Made by a program: the position numbers and the translations under genes
Assembly (NCBI GenBank): GCA_025458525.1
Contig: JALOSF010000003.1
Location: 1 to 61,449, forward strand
From: Cypionkella sp.
Lineage (GTDB): Bacteria > Pseudomonadota > Alphaproteobacteria > Rhodobacterales > Rhodobacteraceae
DNA length: 61,449 bases
Reading direction: 5' to 3'
Notes under the pieces: model-generated
Database searches by the model: none
Told to the model about the DNA's origin: nothing
Seen by the model: only the letters and a program-made list of their open reading frames with translations
Shown: positions 55,237 to 61,449 of the stretch, piece after piece
How positions within the stretch are numbered: position 1 is the stretch's first letter
Layout of the letters: every line of letters begins with the position of its first letter

Positions 55237-55743
55237 ATGCCACGCCTTGCAATCGCCTTTGTGCGCATCGTGGACCGGATGAATTATGGCGTCGGGCGGA
55301 TGGCGATGTATCTGCTGTTCGTGCTGATGGCCATCCTCATGTGGTCCGCCATTTCCAAGGCCGTCTCGACCCCGTCGCTCTGGACGCTGGAAATGGCGCA
55401 GTTCGTGATGGTTGCCTATTTTGTGCTGGGCGGCCCCTATGCGATGCAAATGGGCAGCCATGTGCGCATGGATCTGTTCTATGCCAAGCAAAGCCCGGTT
55501 CGCCAGGCGTGGTGGGATGCCTTCACGGTGTTCGCCCTTGTGTTTTATCTGGGCGTCATGCTGTGGGGGGCGATTGACAGCACCATCTATGCGGTAAGTT
55601 TCAACGAACGCAGCCCGACAGCCTGGCGCCCCTACATGTGGCCGATAAAGGTGATCCTGTGCATCGGCTTTTTGCTGATGCTGTTGCAGGCCATCTCTGC
55701 CCTGATCCGTGATATCGCCACAATTCGCGGGGAGCCGATCTGA
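55237..55743 (+). CDS. TRAP transporter small permease (DctQ type)
   Basis: The 168-aa product has four transmembrane helices (MYLLFVLMAILMWSAISKAV; QFVMVAYFVLGGPYAMQMGS; AFTVFALVFYLGVMLWGAID; KVILCIGFLLMLLQAISALI). This is the longer-loop DctQ subtype. GGAGGGG lies before ATG 55237, three bases after the previous stop. Partner of DctM and DctP downstream. Confidence 0.93.
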   Translation: MPRLAIAFVRIVDRMNYGVGRMAMYLLFVLMAILMWSAISKAVSTPSLWTLEMAQFVMVAYFVLGGPYAMQMGSHVRMDLFYAKQSPVRQAWWDAFTVFALVFYLGVMLWGAIDSTIYAVSFNERSPTAWRPYMWPIKVILCIGFLLMLLQAISALIRDIATIRGEPI

Positions 55744-57083
55744 TGCCGTATGAAATGATCGCCGCACTGATGTTTTCGACCATGCTGCTGCTCATGATGA
55801 CGGGGCAGCGGGTGTTCGGGATCATCGGGTTTGTGGCGGTGCTAGCGGCCCTTGCGCTATGGGGCACGGGTGGCGAGCGGATGGGCTTTTCCGCCACGAT
55901 GAAGCTGATGAAATGGTATCCGCTGCTGAGCCTGCCGATGTTTGTTTTCATGGGCTACGTGATGTCGGAATCACGGCTGGCCGATGATCTTTACCGCATG
56001 TTTCACCTTTGGTTCGGCCGGTTGCGCGGTGGGCTGGCCGTGGGCACGATCCTGTTGATGGTGCTGATCTCGGCCATGAACGGGCTTAGCGTGGCGGGTA
56101 TGGCGATCGGGTCCACCATCGCGCTGCCAGAGTTGTTGCGCCGCGGCTATGACAAGAAGATGGTGACGGGGGTGATCCAGGCGGGGTCCAGCCTTGGCAT
56201 CCTGATCCCGCCGTCGGTCGTTCTGGTGCTTTATGCGATGATTGCCCGCGCGCCGGTGTCTGAACTGTGGTTGGCGGGGATCATCCCGGGGCTGCTGATG
56301 GCGGCGATGTTCATCCTCTATATCGTGGTTCGATGCTATTTTCAGCCGGCACTTGGCCCGTCGCTCGGCGCCGAGGAACGCGAAAGCATCACCATGGCGG
56401 AAAAGCTGCGCAGCCTGCGGGCCGGGCTTTTGCCATTCGTGATCTTTGGCATGATGATGGTGCCCTTCGTCTATGGCTGGACCAGTCTGGTAGAAAGCAG
56501 CGTGATCGGCGTGCTGGCCACCGTGATCGGCGCGGTGCTGAAGGGCACCTTCACCCGAACCGTGTTCGAGGTCGCGACCCGCAACACGCTGGGCATCACC
56601 TGCATGTTCATGTGGGTGATCCTTGCGGCACTGTCCTTTGGCGCGGTGTTCGACGGGTTGGGCGCGGTCAAGGCGGTCGAAAACCTGTTTGTGGACCAAC
56701 TGCACATGGGGCCCTGGACCATCCTGATCCTGATGCAGCTTTCGTTTCTGTTGATGGGGATGTTTCTGGACGATACCGCGATGCTGGTGATCGTGGCCCC
56801 GCTTTACGTGCCGCTTGTGGCGTCGCTTGATTTCGGGATGCCGCGGCAGGATGTTCTGGTGTGGTATGGCGTGCTTTACACCATCACCTGCCAGATTGCC
56901 TACCTGACGCCACCCTTCGGCTATAACCTGTTCCTGATGCGGGCTTTTGCCCCGCCCGAAATCACCATGGGCGACATTTACCGGTCGGTCACGCCGTTTG
57001 TGGCCGTGATGATTGGCACCTTGGCGCTGATCATGGCGTTTCCGCAGCTTGCGCTGTGGTTGCCCAATCTCGTCTATCCGTAA
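55743..57083 (+). CDS. TRAP transporter large permease (DctM type)
   Basis: The 446-aa product has the DctM features MNGLSVAGMAIGSTIALPEL, GSSLGILIPPSVVLVLYAMI and FLDDTAMLVIVAPLYVPLVA, and about 12 helices. The start overlaps the DctQ stop (TGATG), so the subunits are made in step. Together with DctQ and DctP it imports the pathway substrate. Confidence 0.95.
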   Translation: MPYEMIAALMFSTMLLLMMTGQRVFGIIGFVAVLAALALWGTGGERMGFSATMKLMKWYPLLSLPMFVFMGYVMSESRLADDLYRMFHLWFGRLRGGLAVGTILLMVLISAMNGLSVAGMAIGSTIALPELLRRGYDKKMVTGVIQAGSSLGILIPPSVVLVLYAMIARAPVSELWLAGIIPGLLMAAMFILYIVVRCYFQPALGPSLGAEERESITMAEKLRSLRAGLLPFVIFGMMMVPFVYGWTSLVESSVIGVLATVIGAVLKGTFTRTVFEVATRNTLGITCMFMWVILAALSFGAVFDGLGAVKAVENLFVDQLHMGPWTILILMQLSFLLMGMFLDDTAMLVIVAPLYVPLVASLDFGMPRQDVLVWYGVLYTITCQIAYLTPPFGYNLFLMRAFAPPEITMGDIYRSVTPFVAVMIGTLALIMAFPQLALWLPNLVYP

Positions 57084-57142
57084 CCGAACGACACCAGAGG
57101 CCCGGACAAACCGGGTCCACACCTTCAACAAGGAGATGCGAC

Positions 57143-58192
57143 ATGACTTCAAGACGTTCCTTTCTGACCAAAGGCGCCACGCTTGCCGTAGGTGCGGGCG
57201 CCGCCACCCTTGCGGCGCCATCGGTGCTGTGCGCGCAAGAGGTGATCAAGTGGCGCATGCAGACCTATGCCGGGGCCGCGCTGGCGGCCGAGGTGGTCAA
57301 GCCCGCGGTGGATATGTTCAACCGTATCGCGGCGGGCCAGATGGAGATCGAACTTTACACATCCGATCAGCTTGTCCCGACCGGCGAGCTGTTTCAGGCG
57401 CTGCAATCGGGCACGATCGATTGCGTGCAATCGGATGACGATTCGATGGCCTCACCCACCGAGGTGACTGTGTTCGGCGGCTACTTCCCGCTCGCGCTGC
57501 GCTACAGCCTGGATGTGCCCGCGCTGTTCAACAAGCACGGGCTGAAGGCGATCTGGGAGGAGGAATACGCCAAGGTCGGGGTCAAGCACATTTCTGCCGG
57601 ATCGTGGGACCCGTGCCATTTCGCGACCAAGGACCCGATCAACACGCTTGCCGACATGCAAGGCAAGCGCGTGTTCACTTTCCCGACCGCCGGACGTTTC
57701 CTGTCGCAGTTCGGTGTGGTTCCGGTAACGCTGCCCTTCGAAGATATCGAAGTGGCCGTCCAGACCGGAGAGCTGGATGGCATCGCGTGGTCCGGGATCA
57801 CCGAGGTTTACACCAACGGCTGGTCGAATGTGACCAACTACTTCCTGACCAACAATATCTCGGGTGCGTGGATCGGTCACTTCTTTGCCAATATGGACCG
57901 CTGGAACGCCCTGCCGCCGCATTTGCAGGACTTGCTGACCGTATGCTTTGAACAATCGCATTACTATCGCCAGCACTGGTATTGGGCGGGCGAGGCCGAT
58001 CTGCGGGTGAACGGCGGCAAGGTGCAGCTGACAACCATTCCCGATGCAGAATGGAAGCAGGTCGAAGATGCGGCAAAAATCTTCTGGGACGAAATCGCCG
58101 CCGAATCCGAGGTCAAGGCCAAGATCGTCGGCATCTTCAAGGCCTATGAGGAGTTGCAGCAAAAGGCCGGGCGCCCCTATCGCTTTGGCTAG
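57143..58192 (+). CDS. TRAP transporter substrate-binding protein with atypical ligand site
   Basis: The 349-aa product has a twin-arginine signal (MTSRRSFLTKGATLAVGAGA) and the DctP fold (LPFEDIEVAVQTGELDGIAW). By-eye alignment puts GKRVFTFPTAGRFLSQFG over the family's G-x-K-I-R segment, with a phenylalanine where the carboxylate-binding arginine usually sits. A ligand without a carboxylate, such as an amine or amino alcohol, is therefore possible. AAGGAG precedes ATG 57143. The gene follows dctM and is itself followed by a hairpin (58216-58237). Confidence 0.93.
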   Translation: MTSRRSFLTKGATLAVGAGAATLAAPSVLCAQEVIKWRMQTYAGAALAAEVVKPAVDMFNRIAAGQMEIELYTSDQLVPTGELFQALQSGTIDCVQSDDDSMASPTEVTVFGGYFPLALRYSLDVPALFNKHGLKAIWEEEYAKVGVKHISAGSWDPCHFATKDPINTLADMQGKRVFTFPTAGRFLSQFGVVPVTLPFEDIEVAVQTGELDGIAWSGITEVYTNGWSNVTNYFLTNNISGAWIGHFFANMDRWNALPPHLQDLLTVCFEQSHYYRQHWYWAGEADLRVNGGKVQLTTIPDAEWKQVEDAAKIFWDEIAAESEVKAKIVGIFKAYEELQQKAGRPYRFG

Positions 58193-58215
58193 GCCCAAGG
58201 ACGAACACGTCGGGA

Positions 58216-58237
58216 GGGCGCGCCCAGTTGCGCGCCC
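58216..58237 (+). terminator. Hairpin between dctP and the glutamine synthetase-like gene
   Basis: GGGCGCGC-CCAGTT-GCGCGCCC forms a perfect 8-bp stem with a 6-base loop, 23 bases after the dctP stop. No U-tract follows, so partial termination or mRNA protection is more likely than a full stop. This is the third binding-protein gene in the window followed by such a hairpin. Confidence 0.5.
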
Positions 58238-58282
58238 GATCCCGCCAGAATATGATCAAATTAAAATCATCGACGGGGATGG

Positions 58283-59653
58283 ATGATGCCGGGGACTCTG
58301 ACGCTGGACAGTTTGCGGGAAAAAGTGGAGGCAGGCACAATCGATACGGTGCTGGTGGCAGCCATCGACATGCAGGGCCGCTTGATGGGCAAGCGGTTTC
58401 ACGCGGCCTTTTTCCTCGACAGCGGATACAAGGAAACCCATTGCTGCAACTACCTGTTGGCCGTGGACATGGAGATGACGACGGTTCCGGGCTATAAATC
58501 CGCGGGCTGGGAACAGGGCTATGGCGATTACATGATGAAGCCAGACCTGAGCACGATGCGCATCTTGCCCTGGCTGCCCGGCACGGCGCTTGTTCTTGCG
58601 GATCTGATGGATCACTCTGGCGCGCAAGAGATCAGCGTCAGCCCTCGCGCCATCCTGAAGCGTCAGGTCGCCCGCGCCCGCGCGCTTGGGTTCGAGCCGA
58701 TGATGGCGACAGAACTGGAATTCTACATCTTCGAGAACGCCTACGAGGATCTGCGCGATGGCGGGTTGTCGCGGCTGAAACCGATCTCGGGCTATAACGA
58801 GGATTACCACATCTTCCAGACCACCAAGGAAGAAGGGCTGATGCGCGAGGTGCGCAACGGGCTTTATGCTGCGGGAATCCCGGTGGAAAACACCAAGGGC
58901 GAGGCCGACGCCGGCCAGCATGAGGTGAACTATCGCTATTCCGACGCTTTGGATACCGCGGACAACCACATCGTGGTGAAACAGGCGGTCAAGGACATTG
59001 CCCATGCCAAGGGCAAGTCCGTCACCTTCATGGCCAAGTATGACCATCGCAAGGCCGGCTCGTCCGCGCATGTGCATCAAAGCCTGTGGACCAAAGACGG
59101 CAAGCCCGCGTTTTATGACCATGACGACGCGCATGGCATGTCTGCCACGATGAAGCATTTCCTTGCCGGGCAACTGGCCCATGCGCAGGAAATCACCGCC
59201 TTTCTTGCGCCTTATGTCAACAGCTACAAGCGGTTCACCATCGGTATGTTCGCGCCCACCAAGGCGGTGTGGAGCGCGGACAACCGCACCGCGGGGTTCC
59301 GGGTCTGTGGCGAACATACCAAGTCCGTGCGGGTCGAATGCCGCATTCCGGGCAGTGACGTGAACCCCTATCTGGCCTGCGCGGCGCTGCTTGCGGCCGG
59401 GCTTGCCGGGATCGAGGGCAAGATGGAGCTGGAGCCCGAGATGAAGGGCGACATGTATTCCACCAAGGGCATCCGCGAGATACCGCACAACCTGCGCGAG
59501 GCGGCCGATCTGCTGAACGGCTCGGCCATGCTGCGCGCCGCTCTTGGGGATGATGTGGTGGACCATTACACCCACGCCGCCCGGTGGGAGATCGCCGAAG
59601 CCGACCGTGTGGTGACAGATTTCGAAGTGCAGCGCCTGCTCGAGCGGGCGTAA
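58283..59653 (+). CDS. Glutamine synthetase-like gamma-glutamyl ligase (GlnA3/GlnA4/PuuA type)
   Basis: The 456-aa product has the GS catalytic core: ATELEFYIFEN, VENTKGEADAGQHEVNYRYS, RKAGSSAHVHQSLW, APYVNSYKRF, AGFRVCGEHTKSVRVECRIP and DVNPYLACAALLAAGLAGI. It is closer to the amine-glutamylating group (PuuA, IpuC, GlnA4) than to housekeeping GlnA, as it lacks the NRSAAIRVP and adenylylation-loop sequences. These enzymes join glutamate to an amine with ATP. Flanking TRAP, aldehyde and alcohol dehydrogenase genes support an amine or amino alcohol substrate, such as ethanolamine. ATG 58286 is also in frame. Confidence 0.88.
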   Translation: MMPGTLTLDSLREKVEAGTIDTVLVAAIDMQGRLMGKRFHAAFFLDSGYKETHCCNYLLAVDMEMTTVPGYKSAGWEQGYGDYMMKPDLSTMRILPWLPGTALVLADLMDHSGAQEISVSPRAILKRQVARARALGFEPMMATELEFYIFENAYEDLRDGGLSRLKPISGYNEDYHIFQTTKEEGLMREVRNGLYAAGIPVENTKGEADAGQHEVNYRYSDALDTADNHIVVKQAVKDIAHAKGKSVTFMAKYDHRKAGSSAHVHQSLWTKDGKPAFYDHDDAHGMSATMKHFLAGQLAHAQEITAFLAPYVNSYKRFTIGMFAPTKAVWSADNRTAGFRVCGEHTKSVRVECRIPGSDVNPYLACAALLAAGLAGIEGKMELEPEMKGDMYSTKGIREIPHNLREAADLLNGSAMLRAALGDDVVDHYTHAARWEIAEADRVVTDFEVQRLLERA

Positions 59654-59683
59654 CGGGGCCGCGCGCCCCCCAAAGGTGAGACG

Positions 59684-61066
59684 ATGAAAACCATCCAACT
59701 GATTTCCCCGGCCGATGGCCAGGTCTATGCCGAGCGCACGCCGCTGGCTCTTGACGCGGCCAAAGCGGCCGTTGCCCGCGCGCGCGCGGCGCAAAAAGCC
59801 TGGGCCGCGCGCCCCCTGGACGAGCGGATTGCGCTGGTCAAGGCTGGCGTGGCCAAGCTGACGGCCATGAAGGAAACCATCGCCACTGAACTCGCCGCCC
59901 AGATGGGCCGCCCGATCCGCTATGGTCAGGGCGAGATGGGCGGGGTCAACGCCCGCACCGATTACATGGCCAGCATCGCCGCGACCACGCTGGCGCCGAC
60001 GATGGTCGAGGATAGCGACAGTTTTCGCCGCTATCTCGCGCGTGAGGCGCTGGGGGTGGTGTTCATCGTGGCCCCGTGGAACTACCCCTACCTGACCACG
60101 ATCAACACGCTGGTGCCTGCGCTGATCGCCGGGAACACGGTGATCCTGAAGCACGCGAGCCAAACCCTGCTGGTGGGCGAGCGTCTTGCGCAGGCGTTCC
60201 ATGCCGCGGGCGTGCCCGAGGACGTGTTCCAGAATGTGGTGCTCGATCACGCAACCACGGAAACCCTGATCAAGGCGCGGTCGTTTGATTTCATCAACTT
60301 CACCGGCTCTGTCGCGGGGGGCCAAGCGATGGAACGGGCGGCTGCTGGCACTTTTACCCCGCTGGGGTTGGAGCTGGGGGGCAAAGACCCCGGCTATGTG
60401 CGGGCGGACGCCAATCTGGACGCGGCGGTCGATACGCTGATGGACGGGGCGATGTTCAACTCGGGCCAGTGCTGCTGCGGGATCGAACGGATCTACGTGC
60501 ACGAACAGCTTTATGATGCCTTTGTCGAAAAGGCCGTGGCATGGGTCAATGCGCTGACCCTTGGCAATCCGCATGATCCCGCCACGACGCTTGGGCCGAT
60601 GGCCCATGTGCGCTTTGCCAAGGTCGTGCGCGACCAGGTGGCCGAGGCGATTGCCGCGGGGGCCAAGCCGCTGATCGACCCTGCGCATTTCCCGGCCGAT
60701 GACGGGGGCGCTTACCTTGCGCCGCAGATCCTGGTGAATGTCGATCATTCCATGCGGGTGATGACCGAAGAATCCTTTGGTCCCGTTGTTGGCATCATGA
60801 AAGTCAAGGACGACGCGGAGGCGATTGCCCTGATGAACGACAGCCAATATGGTCTGACCGCCAGCATCTGGACGGAAGATTATGACACCGCCGCCGAAAT
60901 CGGCGCGCAGATTGAGACCGGCACCGTCTTCATGAACCGTGCCGATTACCTTGACCCGGCGCTGTGCTGGACCGGGTGCAAGGACACCGGGCGCGGCACC
61001 TCGCTGTCCTACCTCGGGTTCCATGCAGTGACCCGTCCGAAATCCTATCACCTCAAGAAAGTCTGA
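59684..61066 (+). CDS. Aldehyde dehydrogenase family protein (amine/amino-alcohol pathway)
   Basis: The 460-aa product has VFIVAPWNYPYLTTINTLVP, INFTGSVAGGQAMERAA, the base glutamate in GLELGGKDPGYV, the catalytic cysteine in FNSGQCCCGIERIYVHEQ, and EESFGPVVGIMKVKDDAEAI. Three consecutive cysteines at the active site are unusual. It is shorter at the C-terminus than betaine ALDHs, resembling semialdehyde dehydrogenases of polyamine pathways. It lies 30 bases after the GS-like gene and probably oxidises the aldehyde made by the downstream alcohol dehydrogenase. Confidence 0.93.
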   Translation: MKTIQLISPADGQVYAERTPLALDAAKAAVARARAAQKAWAARPLDERIALVKAGVAKLTAMKETIATELAAQMGRPIRYGQGEMGGVNARTDYMASIAATTLAPTMVEDSDSFRRYLAREALGVVFIVAPWNYPYLTTINTLVPALIAGNTVILKHASQTLLVGERLAQAFHAAGVPEDVFQNVVLDHATTETLIKARSFDFINFTGSVAGGQAMERAAAGTFTPLGLELGGKDPGYVRADANLDAAVDTLMDGAMFNSGQCCCGIERIYVHEQLYDAFVEKAVAWVNALTLGNPHDPATTLGPMAHVRFAKVVRDQVAEAIAAGAKPLIDPAHFPADDGGAYLAPQILVNVDHSMRVMTEESFGPVVGIMKVKDDAEAIALMNDSQYGLTASIWTEDYDTAAEIGAQIETGTVFMNRADYLDPALCWTGCKDTGRGTSLSYLGFHAVTRPKSYHLKKV

Positions 61067-61069
61067 GAA

Positions 61070-61449
61070 ATGTCGCACGGCGTGCCCAATCGCAACTGGA
61101 ACTATCCGACCGCCATCAAGTTCGGCGTCGGCCGGATTTCCGAACTGGCCGATCATGCCAAAAGCATCGGCCTGAAACGCCCGCTGCTGGTGACCGACAA
61201 GGCGCTGGCAAGCCTGCCGATCACGGCCGAGGCGCTGGACGTGCTGGAGGCCGCGGGCCTTGGCCGCGCGGTGTTTTCCGACGTGGACCCGAACCCGAAC
61301 GAGACCAATATGGCCGACGGGATCAAGGTTTACCTTGGCGGCGGCCATGATGGGGTGATCTGCTTTGGCGGTGGTTCTGCGCTGGACCTTGGCAAGATGA
61401 TCGCCCTGATGGCGCATCAGCGCAAGGATCTCTCGGTCTGGGATCTGGA
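61070..61449 (+). CDS. Iron-containing (group III) alcohol dehydrogenase, N-terminal part
   Basis: The first 126 residues are visible; the gene continues past the right edge. It starts at ATG 61070, three bases after the aldehyde dehydrogenase stop. The segment shows the Fe-ADH dinucleotide-binding region LVTDKALAS, VDPNPNETNMADGI and DGVICFGGGSALDLGKMIAL. The iron ligands lie in the missing C-terminal half. It belongs to the same operon and would supply the alcohol-to-aldehyde step. Confidence 0.9.
   Translation, partial: MSHGVPNRNWNYPTAIKFGVGRISELADHAKSIGLKRPLLVTDKALASLPITAEALDVLEAAGLGRAVFSDVDPNPNETNMADGIKVYLGGGHDGVICFGGGSALDLGKMIALMAHQRKDLSVWDL

Noticed and set aside
58256..61417. Long minus-strand open frame of over 1000 codons across the ligase and dehydrogenase genes
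   Set aside because: It is antisense to three recognisable genes. Its translation is rich in His, Arg and Gly with no family resemblance, as expected for a shadow frame in high-GC DNA.

Overview
The window reads as a chromosomal segment of a high-GC alphaproteobacterium, most likely a Rhodobacterales (Paracoccaceae/Roseobacter-type) species. Pointers are the GC-rich codon use with long antisense shadow ORFs, the HutF/HutG route of histidine degradation, DUF1523, two TRAP transporters, large PstC/PstA proteins, and a perfect ATTC-N8-GAAT operator of the SqrR/BigR type. I saw no rRNA, tRNA, CRISPR array, insertion sequence or phage gene.

Layout. 1-3.4 kb: partial Lrp/AsnC regulator divergent from a class V aminotransferase; XRE-cupin regulator divergent from an EamA permease. 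3.4-7.9 kb (minus): periplasmic adaptor, RND pump and small DUF2892 protein under a near-consensus promoter covered by the ATTC-N8-GAAT dyad. 8.1-11.9 kb: pheS and pheT with a small membrane-protein ORF on the opposite strand between them. 12.0-13.6 kb: GMC oxidoreductase. 13.6-20.2 kb (minus): six-gene operon without an assigned function (coiled-coil protein, 376-aa protein, AAA+ ATPase, 453-aa protein, two small membrane proteins). 20.5-23.0 kb: aldehyde dehydrogenase and divergent 1-Cys peroxiredoxin. 23.0-32.8 kb (minus): copper handling cluster (two DUF2946-like proteins, a small ORF, YcnI-like, CopC-CopD fusion, PCuAC, two Sco proteins), then an ABC transporter with an AttH-like protein and a PNPOx-like protein. 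32.9-38.7 kb: DapA-family lyase with a TRAP transporter, GntR/FCD and IclR regulators; then an NAD-dependent epimerase. 39.8-47.6 kb: complete hut cluster (hutF, hutI, hutH, hutG, hutU, hutD, hutC). 47.9-51.8 kb: pstS-pstC-pstA behind a Pho box, with no pstB or phoU following. 51.9-53.4 kb: dienelactone hydrolase-like protein and a second PCuAC. 53.4-61.4 kb: RpiR regulator divergent from a catabolic operon (N-formylglutamate amidohydrolase-like protein, TRAP dctQ/M/P, glutamine synthetase-like ligase, aldehyde dehydrogenase, iron-type alcohol dehydrogenase cut by the right edge).

How genes work together. Histidine goes to glutamate through urocanate, imidazolonepropionate, formiminoglutamate and formylglutamate (HutH, HutU, HutI, HutF, HutG). 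The copper genes look like a periplasmic route delivering Cu to cytochrome oxidase. The right-hand operon has the parts for gamma-glutamylation of an amine or amino alcohol (ethanolamine is my leading guess), oxidation of the alcohol to acid, and release of glutamate; this pathway is inferred, not shown. The two most interesting items are that operon and the uncharacterised six-gene AAA+ operon at 13.6-20.2 kb.
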